Shown: positions 38,469-46,754 of the stretch, piece by piece
Position numbering within the stretch: position 1 is the stretch's first letter
Layout: each line of letters starts with the position of its first letter
Assembly: GCF_001426685.1 (NCBI RefSeq)
Contig: NZ_LMFB01000001.1
Span: 185,985-249,984, forward strand
Source: Rhizobium sp. Root483D2
GTDB taxonomy: Bacteria > Pseudomonadota > Alphaproteobacteria > Rhizobiales > Rhizobiaceae
Reading direction: 5' to 3'
Length of the DNA: 64,000 bases
The notes under the pieces: model-generated
Told to the model about the DNA's origin: nothing
The model's database searches: none
What the model saw: the letters and a program-made list of their open reading frames with translations, nothing else
Program-made: the position numbers and the translations under genes

Positions 38469-39281
38469 TCACGCCGACGAGGAAGCATTCTCTTCAACGA
38501 TGCCTGACCGCGTATTGGCGATCACCAGACCAACGCCGGCATCTTCGAGCATCTGGACATGCCGGTCCTCGATGCCCTGATCCGTGATCACCGTGGTGAT
38601 GCGCTTCAGCCCGCACAGAATGAGGCTGGAGCGTTTGTGAAACTTCGACGAGTCGATCAAAACGACGAGTTCATCAGCCTGGTCGATCAGCTTCTGTTCG
38701 GCCTGGATCAGCAATGGATCGCCCTCCATCAGCCCGAGCGGACCCAGCCCCTGCGCGCCCATGAACATGCGGCGCGCATAGAAATTGCGGGTCACGTCAT
38801 TGTCGAAGGGGCTGAGGATGATGTTCTGTTCGCGGTAGATCGTGCCGCCGGATAGCATCACGGTGTTCTTCGAGTGCTTGAGCAGATGCTCGGCGATCGG
38901 GAACGAATTGGTGAACACCTGCATGCGGCGATTGGCGAGAAAATGCACCATCTGGAATGTCGTGGTGCCGCCATTGATGATGATCGGCTCGCCATCCTGG
39001 CAGAGCGCCACCGCCTCCTTTGCGATCGCCTGCTTCTGGCGGGCATGCAAGCCTTCATTGACGCTGAACGGACGCCCGGCAAGACCGACGAACTGCGGGG
39101 GATTGATGGCTTCCGCGCCGCCGCGCACCCGGCGCAGGCGCTTTTGCACATGCAGCGCCGCGATATCCCTGCGGATCGTCGCTTCAGAACTATCGGTCAG
39201 ATCGACCAGTTCAGGCACGGTGATGACCGGCTTGTCCTGGACCGCTGACAGAATGATCCTGTGTCGCTCTTTCTCGTGCAT
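38469..39281 (-). CDS. rhaR: DeoR-family rhamnose regulator RhaR
   Basis: Transcriptional regulator of the rha locus, a repressor in R. leguminosarum. The 270-aa protein has an N-terminal DeoR winged helix (ITVPELVDLTDSSEATIRRD, IAALHVQKRLRRVRGGAEAI) and a DeoR C-terminal sensor domain (IINGGTTTFQMVHFLA, VVLIDSSKFHKRSSLI). It is the first gene of the minus-strand rha set and is divergent from rhaD; a ~210 bp region between them should carry its operators. Confidence 0.93.
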   Translation of the reverse strand: MHEKERHRIILSAVQDKPVITVPELVDLTDSSEATIRRDIAALHVQKRLRRVRGGAEAINPPQFVGLAGRPFSVNEGLHARQKQAIAKEAVALCQDGEPIIINGGTTTFQMVHFLANRRMQVFTNSFPIAEHLLKHSKNTVMLSGGTIYREQNIILSPFDNDVTRNFYARRMFMGAQGLGPLGLMEGDPLLIQAEQKLIDQADELVVLIDSSKFHKRSSLILCGLKRITTVITDQGIEDRHVQMLEDAGVGLVIANTRSGIVEENASSSA

Positions 39282-39494
39282 CCGGCTCCTCCAATCGTTT
39301 CCATGCTTCCATCACGACCGCGCAATGTCAATCACAAACAATCATATTTTTTCATTGTGCAGTGCAATATGACTGGTTTTGATCGTTTCTGATTGACATC
39401 TCGCCGATCTTTGTGTGATCTGATCGCAACGAATGCGCTCTTTGTCCCGAAAAATCGACCGGGCCGGCGCAGAATTGACCGGGAGGAATGATCG
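39282..39494. promoter_or_regulatory. Divergent rhaR-rhaD promoter region
   Basis: The 213-bp region between the divergent rhaR and rhaD starts. It contains AT-rich sequence and repeated CAATCA/TGATTG elements (two CAATCA around 39330-39345 and one TGATTG near 39390), candidates for DeoR-type operator halves. A GGGAGG ribosome site precedes rhaD. Exact promoters were not assigned. Confidence 0.55.
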
Positions 39495-41594
39495 ATGCTC
39501 GACAAGCAACAAGGCTCGCGCCTTGCCAATCTGTGGGACGACGCCAAGGCAGACGCGATGAGCGAAGCCGAGCGGCTGCTCTACCGCTCCAACCTGCTCG
39601 GTTCCGACAAGCGCATCACCAATTACGGCGGCGGCAATACGTCCGCCAAGGTCATGGAAAAGGATCCGCTCGGCGGCGGCATGGTCGAGGTGCTCTGGGT
39701 CAAGGGTTCCGGCGGCGACGTCGGCACGATCAAGATGGACGGCTTTTCGACACTCTATATGGAGAAGCTCGAAGCGCTGAAGGGCCTTTATCGTGGGCTC
39801 GAACATGAAGACGAAATGGTCGGCTACCTCCCCCATTGCACCTTCAACCTCAATCCGCGCGCAGCTTCGATCGATACGCCCTTACATGCCTATGTGCCGC
39901 GCAAGCATGTCGATCACATGCATCCGGACGCGATCATCGCCATTGCCGCCTCCAGCAATAGCCGCGAACTGACGCAGACAATCTTCGGCGGCGATATCGG
40001 CTGGCTGCCCTGGAAGCGTCCCGGCTTCGAGCTCGGCCTCTGGCTGTCGAAATTCTGCGCGGAAAATCCGAACGCACGCGGACTGATCCTGGAAAGCCAC
40101 GGTCTCTTCACCTGGGGCGATACGGCGAAGGAAGCCTACGAGACCACGGTCGAGATCATCAACAAGGCGATTGCCTGGTTTGAAACGGAAAACGCCGCTC
40201 CGGCCTTTGGCGGTGCGGTCAAGCCGGTTCTGCCTGCCGCTGAGCGCCACGCCGTTGCGCAAAAGCTGATGCCGGTCATTCGCGGCATGATTAGCGCGGA
40301 CGAGCGCAAGCTCGGGCATTTCGACGACAGCGCGGCCGTCCTCGATTTCGTCACGTCAAAGAACCTCGAACCGCTGGCGGCACTCGGCACATCCTGCCCC
40401 GACCATTTCCTGCGCACCAAGATCCGCCCGCTGGTGATCGATTTCGATCCGGCCAACCCGGATATCGACACGACACTCGCCGGCCTTGAGGCCGCAATCG
40501 CCGAATACCGCGCCGGTTATGCCGCCTATTACGAGCGCTGCAAGCGCGCCAACAGCCCGGCGATGCGCGACCCCAACGCGGTCGTCTATCTGATCCCCGG
40601 CGTCGGCATGATCACCTTTGCCAAGGACAAGGCAACGGCGCGCATTTCCGGCGAATTCTACGTCAACGCCATCAATGTCATGCGCGGCGCCTCCGGCGTC
40701 TCGACCTATGTTGGGCTTCCGGAACAGGAAGCCTTCGACATCGAATACTGGCTGCTTGAGGAAGCCAAGCTGCAGCGCATGCCGAAGCCGAAAATGCTGG
40801 CCGGCAAGATCGCGCTCGTCACGGGCGGCGCCGGCGGCATCGGCAAGGCGACGGCCCACCGCCTGATGCAGGAGGGCGCCTGCGTGGTGCTTGCCGATAT
40901 CGACGAAACGGCCCTTGCCTCGGCCTTGAGCGAACTCGGCGGCCGCTACGGCAAGGATTTCGTCCGCGCCGTCACCATGAACGTCACCGATGAGGCTGCC
41001 GTCGAGAAGAGCTTTGCCGATACACTGCTGGAATTTGGCGGTCTCGACATTCTGGTTTCCAATGCCGGATTAGCGTCCTCGGCGCCGATCGAGGACACGA
41101 CGCTGTCGCTCTGGAACAAGAACATGGATATCCTGGCGACCGGATATTTCCTGGTGTCGCGCGAAGCCTTCCGCATCTTCCGCAACCAGAAAGCCGGCGG
41201 CAATGTCGTCTTCGTCGCCTCCAAGAACGGCCTTGCCGCCTCGCCCGGCGCATCGGCCTATTGCACGGCGAAGGCCGCCGAAATCCACCTTGCCCGCTGC
41301 CTGGCGCTCGAAGGCGCATCCGCGCAGATCCGCGTCAACGTCGTCAACCCGGATGCGGTTTTGCGCGGCTCGAAGATCTGGTCGGGCGAGTGGAAGGAAC
41401 AGCGCGCCGCCGTCTACAAGACGGATATGGAAGGGCTGGAAGCGATGTACCGCGAGCGCTCGATGCTGAAACTGAGCGTCTTCCCGGAGGATATCGCCGA
41501 GGCCATCTACTTCCTCGCCTCCGACATGTCGGCCAAATCCACCGGCAACATCATCAATGTCGATGCGGGCAATGCCCAGTCTTTCACACGCTGA
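39495..41594 (+). CDS. rhaD: Bifunctional rhamnulose-1-P aldolase / lactaldehyde dehydrogenase RhaD
   Basis: Cleaves L-rhamnulose-1-phosphate to dihydroxyacetone phosphate and L-lactaldehyde and, through a fused short-chain dehydrogenase, is expected to oxidise the lactaldehyde. Residues 1-425 are a class II aldolase with metal-binding His141 and His143 (VDHMHPDA) and His202 (ESHGLFTWG); residues 435-699 are an SDR domain with TGGAGGIGKAT at 443-453, Ser576 and the catalytic Tyr589/Lys593 (YCTAK). A 699-aa fusion is normal for this rhizobial family. RBS GGGAGGAATGATCG precedes the ATG. Confidence 0.95.
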   Translation: MLDKQQGSRLANLWDDAKADAMSEAERLLYRSNLLGSDKRITNYGGGNTSAKVMEKDPLGGGMVEVLWVKGSGGDVGTIKMDGFSTLYMEKLEALKGLYRGLEHEDEMVGYLPHCTFNLNPRAASIDTPLHAYVPRKHVDHMHPDAIIAIAASSNSRELTQTIFGGDIGWLPWKRPGFELGLWLSKFCAENPNARGLILESHGLFTWGDTAKEAYETTVEIINKAIAWFETENAAPAFGGAVKPVLPAAERHAVAQKLMPVIRGMISADERKLGHFDDSAAVLDFVTSKNLEPLAALGTSCPDHFLRTKIRPLVIDFDPANPDIDTTLAGLEAAIAEYRAGYAAYYERCKRANSPAMRDPNAVVYLIPGVGMITFAKDKATARISGEFYVNAINVMRGASGVSTYVGLPEQEAFDIEYWLLEEAKLQRMPKPKMLAGKIALVTGGAGGIGKATAHRLMQEGACVVLADIDETALASALSELGGRYGKDFVRAVTMNVTDEAAVEKSFADTLLEFGGLDILVSNAGLASSAPIEDTTLSLWNKNMDILATGYFLVSREAFRIFRNQKAGGNVVFVASKNGLAASPGASAYCTAKAAEIHLARCLALEGASAQIRVNVVNPDAVLRGSKIWSGEWKEQRAAVYKTDMEGLEAMYRERSMLKLSVFPEDIAEAIYFLASDMSAKSTGNIINVDAGNAQSFTR

Positions 41595-41611
41595 TGTCAT
41601 TCACACGCTGA

Positions 41612-41770
41612 TTATCGGCGCAAAATAATCCAGATGGCATGGATGATGCCGGGGATATAGCCGCACAGCGTCAGGAGGATGTTCAGCCAAAACTGCAGGC
41701 CGATGCCGACCTGCAGGAAGACGCCGACGGGCGGCAGAAGAATGGAAAGAAGAATACGGACGATGTCCAA
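41612..41770 (-). CDS. Pmp3/YqaE-family membrane protein (TTG start)
   Basis: A 52-aa two-pass membrane protein, too short for ordinary gene calling. The TTG at 41770 is preceded by GGAGG about 6 nt upstream. The sequence has the Pmp3 (UPF0057) signature DIVRILLSILLPPVGVFLQ, then FWLNILLTLCGYIPGIIHAI and WIILRR. Family members help keep membrane potential in salt or stress. It lies in the gap between rhaD and rhaI on the opposite strand, convergent with rhaD and divergent from rhaI. An ATT one codon earlier is not a likely start. Confidence 0.88.
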   Translation of the reverse strand: MDIVRILLSILLPPVGVFLQVGIGLQFWLNILLTLCGYIPGIIHAIWIILRR

Positions 41771-41847
41771 AATGGCCTCCGAGGGGTTCAACGATCGAGA
41801 CGCCGTAACGCGGACAGCGCAGAAAAGTTCAAATGCTGGGAGAAAAC

Positions 41848-43143
41848 ATGAGCGAATTCATCATCGGGCCTGACATCGTCGCTGGGGATAACGAGGCGCG
41901 CATCGCCGATATCAAGGCGGATTACGACCATCTCGGCGCGCAGCTGGCCCGGCGCGGCATCGATATCGAAGCCGTCAAAGCGAAAGTATCCGCTTACGGA
42001 GTTGCCGTCCCGTCCTGGGGCGTCGGCACCGGCGGAACCCGCTTTGCCCGCTTTCCCGGCACCGGCGAGCCACGGCATATCTTCGACAAGATCGAGGATT
42101 GTTCGGTCATCCAGCAATTGACCAAGGCGACGCCCACCGTGTCGCTGCATATCCCTTGGGACAAGGTGGACGATCTTGCGGAACTGAAGGAAAAGGGCAA
42201 CGCGCTGGGGCTCGGCTTCGATGCGATGAACTCCAACACCTTCTCCGATGCGGCCGATCAGGCGCATTCCTACAAGTTCGGCTCGCTCAGCCATGCGGAT
42301 GCGGCAACGCGCCAGCAGGCTGTCGACCATAATCTCGAATGTATCGCCATCGGCACGGCGCTGGGGTCCAAGGCGCTCACCGTCTGGATCGGCGATGGCT
42401 CGAACTTTCCCGGACAGGTGAACTTCACCAGGAGTTTCGAGCGTTATCTCGATGCGATGAAGGCCATCTACAAAGGTCTGCCGGACGACTGGAAGATCTT
42501 TTCCGAGCATAAGATGTTCGAGCCGGCCTTCTATTCGACGGTTGTGCAGGACTGGGGCACCAACTATCTGATCACCCAGGAACTCGGGCCCAAGGCCCAT
42601 TGCCTGGTCGATCTCGGCCACCATGCGCCGAACGTCAATATCGAGATGATCGTCGCCCGGTTGATCCAGTTCAAGAAACTCGGCGGTTTCCATTTCAACG
42701 ATTCCAAATATGGCGACGACGATCTGGATACCGGCTCGATCGACCCTTACCGGCTGTTCCTCGTCTTTAACGAACTGGTGGACGCCGAGACGCGCAAAGC
42801 CGACGGTTTTGCGCCGATGCATATGCTCGACCAGAGCCACAATGTCACCGACCCGATCGAAAGCCTGATGAACTCGGCAACCGAGGTCAGCCGCGCCTAT
42901 GCGCAGGCGCTGCTGGTCGATCGCCAGGCACTGGAAGGCTATCAGGATGGCAATGACGCGTTGATGGCGACCGAGACATTGAAGGCGGCCTTCCGCACCC
43001 ATGTGGAACCGATCCTGGCCATGTCCCGCTACGAGGCCGGCGGCGCGATTTCACCGGTTTCCGCCTACCGCGCCAGCGGTTACCGCGCCAAGGTTTCCGG
43101 CGAACGCCCGGCGTCAAAGAGCGGCGGCGGCGGGATCGTCTAA
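41848..43143 (+). CDS. rhaI: L-rhamnose isomerase RhaI (rhizobial/Pseudomonas type)
   Basis: Interconverts L-rhamnose and L-rhamnulose, the first catabolic step after uptake. The ATG at 41848 (MSEFIIGPDIVAGDNEARI) has GGGAGA upstream and gives 431 aa; a start 5 codons earlier is possible. TIM-barrel sugar isomerase with candidate metal ligands in EHKMFEPAFYST, LVDLGHHAPNVNIE and GFHFNDSKYGDDDLD. Follows rhaD after the antisense Pmp3 gene. A short inverted repeat (CCCCATT/AATGGGG) follows the stop. Confidence 0.93.
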   Translation: MSEFIIGPDIVAGDNEARIADIKADYDHLGAQLARRGIDIEAVKAKVSAYGVAVPSWGVGTGGTRFARFPGTGEPRHIFDKIEDCSVIQQLTKATPTVSLHIPWDKVDDLAELKEKGNALGLGFDAMNSNTFSDAADQAHSYKFGSLSHADAATRQQAVDHNLECIAIGTALGSKALTVWIGDGSNFPGQVNFTRSFERYLDAMKAIYKGLPDDWKIFSEHKMFEPAFYSTVVQDWGTNYLITQELGPKAHCLVDLGHHAPNVNIEMIVARLIQFKKLGGFHFNDSKYGDDDLDTGSIDPYRLFLVFNELVDAETRKADGFAPMHMLDQSHNVTDPIESLMNSATEVSRAYAQALLVDRQALEGYQDGNDALMATETLKAAFRTHVEPILAMSRYEAGGAISPVSAYRASGYRAKVSGERPASKSGGGGIV

Positions 43144-43341
43144 GCCACTCTCCCCATTGAAATGGGGGGACTAACAAAGCGGCAAACTCATACATTGCCT
43201 TTTCCCGTTTGCGGGGAAAGGCACATTCCATGATTTTGCGCCCAGGCGTTGAAAACGCCGATATTTTTTACAATTCTCCCCTTATCGAAAACAGGTTCTT
43301 GCCCTAGTTTCTTTTGAAGATACAACGGAAAGGAACCATCC

Positions 43342-43596
43342 ATGGGTATCGAGAGCATTATCGTCTTTTTGATCGTCGGCGCCATTGCCGGCTGGCTTGC
43401 AGGCTTGATCGTTTCCGGTTTCGGCTTTGGCCTCGTCGGGAATATCGTCATCGGCATTATCGGCGCCTTCATTGCCGGTTGGCTGTTTCCCTATCTGGGC
43501 GTCAGCATCGGCAGCGGCATCCTCGCCGCCATCATCCACTCGACCATCGGCGCGGTCATCCTCCTCGTGCTGATCCGTATCGTCAAGCAAGCCTGA
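43342..43596 (+). CDS. GlsB/YeaQ/YmgE-family stress membrane protein
   Basis: An 84-aa membrane protein with three hydrophobic segments and Gly-rich packing (IIVFLIVGAIAGWLAGLIVS, LVGNIVIGIIGAFIAGWLF, ILAAIIHSTIGAVILLVLIR), matching the transglycosylase-associated GlsB family. RBS AAAGGAACC lies 6 nt before the ATG. Family members are usually stress-induced; no specific role can be assigned. Confidence 0.9.
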   Translation: MGIESIIVFLIVGAIAGWLAGLIVSGFGFGLVGNIVIGIIGAFIAGWLFPYLGVSIGSGILAAIIHSTIGAVILLVLIRIVKQA

Positions 43597-43691
43597 CACT
43601 GGTCTGGCAGGCCTGACCACAGGCTTGACGCATCCTGGTATCGTGCCGGTCCGCCATTTGCGGCCGGCACGGCATCCATTCTGGAGATATC

Positions 43692-43880
43692 ATGTCCGAC
43701 ACTTATGATTCGCGGATCGAACAAGCGATCCAATCCTTCATTTCCGATCATCCCGGCATGCATACCCGCGAAGAGGCCGTGACCGCGATCCTGATCAACT
43801 GGTTCACCAGCCATGGCTACCTGCCGCACGACCAGGAAGGCACGCGCCCGGAAAATCTTGACGCATCCAACGACGACTGA
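43692..43880 (+). CDS. Hypothetical 62-aa protein
   Basis: Small soluble acidic protein (MSDTYDSRIEQAIQSFISDH, then REEAVTAILINWFTSHGYLP) with a CTGGAGATATC ribosome site. The helix-rich sequence with a conserved-looking EAVTAILINWF stretch could be a ribbon-helix-helix-like or coiled-coil protein, but I cannot place it in a family. It lies between the GlsB-like gene and the YbaK-like gene, in the same direction. Confidence 0.6.
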   Translation: MSDTYDSRIEQAIQSFISDHPGMHTREEAVTAILINWFTSHGYLPHDQEGTRPENLDASNDD

Positions 43881-43952
43881 AAAGATCGCGATCAGTCAGT
43901 CCACCGTCCGGGCCATCCGGACGGCACCTCTTCAGAAAAGCCGCGCAATCCG

Positions 43953-44414
43953 ATGAGCATCGCTTCCGTCAAGACCTTCTTTGCCGAACACGCCCCCGAT
44001 ATCACCGTGATCGAACTCCCGCAAAGCACCGCGACCGTGGCGCTGGCGGCGCAGGGCCATGGGGTGGAGCCTGCTCAAATTGCCAAGACGCTGGCCCTGC
44101 GGGTAGCAGATGATGTCATCCTGATCGTCACGCGCGGCGATGCGCGGCTGGACAACAAGAAATACAAGGCGCGGTTTTCCACCAAGGCCCGCATGCTCGG
44201 GCTCGACGAGGTCGAGGAAGAAACCGGCCATCCCGTCGGCGGCGTCTGCCCGTTTGGGCTTGCCAAGCCGCACAAGGTCTATTGCGACATCTCGCTGAGG
44301 GCCTATGACGAAGTGGTGCCCGCAGCAGGCGCTCCGCATGCGGCGGTGCGGATCAGCCCCGAACGGATGGCCGAACTTGCTTGCGCCGAATGGATCGACG
44401 TATCCGACGTTTGA
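43953..44414 (+). CDS. YbaK/EbsC-type aminoacyl-tRNA deacylase
   Basis: Trans-editing hydrolase of the ProX/YbaK fold that clears misacylated tRNA. The 153-aa protein has the core Lys45 (QIAKTLALRV), the GVCPFGLAKPHKVYCD segment and the central IVTRGDARLDNKKYKARF block. The exact substrate (Cys-tRNA-Pro or other) cannot be told from sequence. Stand-alone gene with short flanking gaps. Confidence 0.92.
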   Translation: MSIASVKTFFAEHAPDITVIELPQSTATVALAAQGHGVEPAQIAKTLALRVADDVILIVTRGDARLDNKKYKARFSTKARMLGLDEVEEETGHPVGGVCPFGLAKPHKVYCDISLRAYDEVVPAAGAPHAAVRISPERMAELACAEWIDVSDV

Positions 44415-44550
44415 CCTTTCGTGCCTTCGAATGGACACAAAGGTTTCCTTGAAGTTAAGAGGATATGGCGGCGCTTCGCACGGAAGCGCCTTTTGCCATT
44501 TTTACCGTCTGAAATGACAGTTTCTAAAATGACGAGGAGTTGACGGCGCA

Positions 44551-44940
44551 ATGAACAGGCTTGTTTGCCCGCTCTTGCTGGCAGTTGCCATTGCGGCACC
44601 AGCGGCAGCCATGGATCAGTCACTGGTCAAGCAATTTGAAAAACTCGACCCGCAGACCCGGCTGGAGCAACGCTGCGATACGGAAGCGATGTGGAAGATC
44701 AATTCCGATGGAACGTCGTTCAAACCGGACAAGGTCATTGCCTATACATTTGCCGATCCGATCGTCGAAGATAACGATATGCGGGCGCCAGGCGCGGTGT
44801 TTCGCAGCAAAGGCGAATGGTACAAGCTTAAATTCAAATGCAGCACGGGGCCAGACCATATCGAGGTCCTGTCATTCAACTATAAGATCGGCGACCTCAT
44901 TCCGCGCGACGAATGGGACGCCCATTATCTCTATCCTTGA
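44551..44940 (+). CDS. DUF930 exported protein
   Basis: The 129-aa product has a Sec signal (MNRLVCPLLLAVAIAAPAAA) and a DUF930 domain typical of rhizobia (LVKQFEKLDPQTRLEQRCDT, PDKVIAYTFADPIVEDNDM, KFKCSTGPDHIEVLSFNYKI). Two Cys residues (about 42 and 95) could form a disulfide. Probably periplasmic; function unknown. RBS GACGAGGAGTTGA lies upstream. Confidence 0.88.
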   Translation: MNRLVCPLLLAVAIAAPAAAMDQSLVKQFEKLDPQTRLEQRCDTEAMWKINSDGTSFKPDKVIAYTFADPIVEDNDMRAPGAVFRSKGEWYKLKFKCSTGPDHIEVLSFNYKIGDLIPRDEWDAHYLYP

Positions 44941-45013
44941 GCCCTGATAGACTTCAGTCGCGGCTGAATTCTTTGCAATCTGAAATGGAGTGAGGGCATC
45001 TCAACGATCTCCC

Positions 45014-45034
45014 CTTCTCCCCAGCGGGGAGAAG
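45014..45034. repeat. Single RIME-type palindrome
   Basis: A 21-bp palindrome identical to the left palindrome of the element in the rha operon (9-bp arms, 3-nt loop). It appears to be a half-element, with no partner palindrome within 100 bp. Confidence 0.75.
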
Positions 45035-45222
45035 AGGGAGAACGCCGACGGCCTGTGTGCGATTTTTCTGCCCGGTGAGGTAGGAGATGCCTGAGTGATC
45101 AACAGACGGGCTAAACCACAACAGTTCTTGATCTGCAAAGGCGAGGCGGCACGTTCACCTCATTCTCTCGGTCGCTCTCTGATCGCGGGACTATCGCTTA
45201 CAGAATGCAGGCTTTGCCGCGA

Positions 45223-45356
45223 TCTCTTCCTTCTCCCCGGCGGGGAGAAGTGCCGAGCGCACGCGAGGCGATGAGGGGGTCTTTCCGCAAGTTCTGAGCG
45301 TGCGGCCCCCTCATCCGCCCTTCGGGCACCTTCTCCCCGCTGGGGAGAAGAGGGAG
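45223..45356. repeat. RIME-like palindromic element, inverted copy
   Basis: Palindromes at 45230-45250 and 45330-45350 flank GATGAGGGGG (45270-45279) and CCCCCTCATC (45306-45315). Compared with the element at 37213-37352 it is in the opposite orientation: its left half equals the reverse complement of the other copy's right half. Spacing between the two palindromes is about 100 bp in both. Confidence 0.85.
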
Positions 45357-45512
45357 GACGCCGAAATCCCATTCACGATTGCCTTGCCCCGCTTTCGGGA
45401 ATATGGCGTCAGTCACGCTGCAGCCTCGCCACCTGCACTTTATCGTCCAGCACGAACTCGCCGACACCGGATTTTGCAGCATGTAGGTGAGTATATTACC
45501 CCAGCAGCGGTT

Positions 45513-45605
45513 CTACTGCCACAGGACGAGGTAGAGGATCATGATGGCGGCGAATGATAGCGCAGCCATGATGTTCAAGAGCGTCTTCATGATATGATCC
45601 GTCAT
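45513..45605 (-). CDS. Small 30-aa single-pass membrane protein
   Basis: A minus-strand frame from the ATG at 45605 to TAG at 45513-45515. GGGAGG lies 6 nt before the ATG, one of the best ribosome sites in this part of the window. The peptide (MTDHIMKTLLNIMAALSFAA, then IMILYLVLWQ) is almost one transmembrane helix with a charged N-terminus. It resembles the small unnamed membrane peptides common in Rhizobiaceae. Confidence rests on the ribosome site and hydrophobic pattern alone. Confidence 0.55.
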   Translation of the reverse strand: MTDHIMKTLLNIMAALSFAAIMILYLVLWQ

Positions 45606-46066
45606 GCCGCGCCTCCCTTAATCCGCAGGAAATGCTGGGGCCTCATGGTCCCCGCCTGCGGTGATCTTCGCCCGCTTCAGCAGAACCACTCCGCCGATTG
45701 CGCCAATCTCTCATCGAGTAACGCACCAGCAAGCGATTTGGGTGCACTCAAAAAAGCGATTATGCTCATATTTGCGCCGCAAAGGTTAAAATAACGTCAT
45801 ATCCTGTTTCGGAAATGGTGGAATTCGTTAACCATTGGTGTGGCAGCCGAATCCTGCGCTTGGCGCGAAACCCGATGCTTCTTCGGAAAAGGGAATACCG
45901 GAGACGGAGCGATGCGCATCAGGACAAAGTGCGAGAAAGCGTATTGGGAGCTGGCGGACAGCCAGTCACTTGGAATGTGCGGACAATGTCAACGCACCGT
46001 ATCAGCGCCACATAGGCGCGGGATATCCGCGCAACGCGGTTATCGGGTTGTCAGCCAGTGGCCAAT
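45606..46066. other. Intergenic region downstream of gstI
   Basis: About 460 bp with no well-supported gene. A 65-codon frame at 45912-46109 was considered and rejected. The region should hold the promoter of the 30-aa peptide gene and the 3' end of the gstI transcript. Confidence 0.45.
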
Positions 46067-46258
46067 TCAGGATTTCGGCTTCTGGTCTTCGCGCATGGCT
46101 TCGTCATGATACCAGCCGCTGTAATCGACCGTGAGGACCTGTTTGGGCCGGATATCGGCGACTGTGGCGGACTGCTCGAAGCGGCGGCCACCCAATTTCC
46201 GCCCACCGGCGGGGAACTCGTAGATTGTGGCCGTACCGGCCGGAGACATCATTGCCAT
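46067..46258 (-). CDS. gstI: GstI (DUF2735), small inhibitor of glnII expression
   Basis: A 63-aa protein with the DUF2735 pattern (TATIYEFPAGGRKLGGRR, VDYSGWYHDEAMRE), divergent from glnII. In Rhizobium leguminosarum the gstI gene, which also encodes a 63-aa protein transcribed divergently from glnII, inhibits glnII expression after transcription. Position, length and domain all match. No export signal or DNA-binding motif. The ribosome site is weak (AAGGAAAAAG, 9-10 nt upstream). Confidence 0.87.
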   Translation of the reverse strand: MAMMSPAGTATIYEFPAGGRKLGGRRFEQSATVADIRPKQVLTVDYSGWYHDEAMREDQKPKS

Positions 46259-46336
46259 AGCGTCTTTTTCCTTTTCAGCGGCCCTCCACAGGACTGCTTG
46301 GCGTCATCATAGCAGACTTGCGCGCGATTTGCGCGG

Positions 46337-46386
46337 ATTGATTAAAAAAAAATCAATAAGCCTAAAAAATAGGCTATTTTTTAGGC
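46337..46386. repeat. Two adjacent inverted repeats, one a 27-bp perfect palindrome
   Basis: ATTGATT (46337-46343) pairs with AATCAAT (46351-46357) around 7 A residues; right next to it, GCCTAAAAAATAG (46360-46372) and CTATTTTTTAGGC (46374-46386) form a perfect 13-bp inverted repeat with a 1-nt centre. Located about 80 bp upstream of gstI and 275 bp upstream of the glnII promoter. It could be an operator or a bidirectional terminator-like structure. Confidence 0.85.
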
Positions 46387-46658
46387 ATGGTGTTTTTCGG
46401 GGATTTTTCGAGATAAATTTTGTGCGTGTGCACTCAAGTCAAATTGTCGCAAGTTCTGCGCGTTTTTTGGACAAAACCGGCCACTACCGTCCGAAATTAG
46501 GCCGAAAACACTGCGAGAATGTTGATATCAGGGTCGAAAAGATCAATCGCGCCAGTCACTTCAGCTTTTCCGGGTATCAGCGGCCTCGCATGCCGTCTAA
46601 TCTTCGCAGAGGCACTTTTCTCAAGAAAATCGGCTGTCATGTCTGCATCCGTCTCAAA

Positions 46659-46675
46659 CTGGCATGCCCCATGCA
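46659..46675 (+). promoter_or_regulatory. Sigma-54 promoter of glnII
   Basis: CTGGCATGCCCCATGCA has GG at 46661-46662 and GC at 46673-46674 with exactly 10 nt between, the RpoN -24/-12 pattern. It lies about 80 bp upstream of the glnII ATG. glnII is RpoN- and NtrC-dependent in rhizobia, so the site fits. A clear NtrC enhancer could not be pinned down. Confidence 0.85.
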
Positions 46676-46754
46676 TAGAAGATGGCAGCCGTTGGCGGCA
46701 TGGCGCGGTTGGATTTCAACAGGCTGTGCATCATCAACCCATGAGAGGTTAGAA

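Larger units (their letters stand above)
44941..45512. other. Repeat-rich intergenic region
   Basis: About 570 bp without a supported protein gene. It holds a single RIME-type palindrome (45014-45034) and a full RIME-like element (45223-45356). Nothing else was recognised. Confidence 0.6.
46259..46754. promoter_or_regulatory. Divergent gstI-glnII control region
   Basis: About 500 bp between the two starts. It contains the sigma-54 promoter of glnII (46659-46675), the glnII leader to 46754, and two inverted repeats at 46337-46386 nearer gstI. AT content is high from 46340 to 46440. In R. leguminosarum GstI acts on the glnII leader, so that segment (about 46686-46754) is the place to look for its target. 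Confidence 0.65.

Noticed and set aside
37213-45356. Repeated palindromes as a CRISPR array
   Set aside because: The repeats are isolated intergenic elements about 8 kb apart without regular spacers or cas genes; they fit RIME-type repeats.
45912-46109. A 65-aa plus-strand frame with a CGQC motif
   Set aside because: Codon use is unlike the neighbours and its 3' part overlaps gstI antisense; only a mediocre ribosome site supports it.
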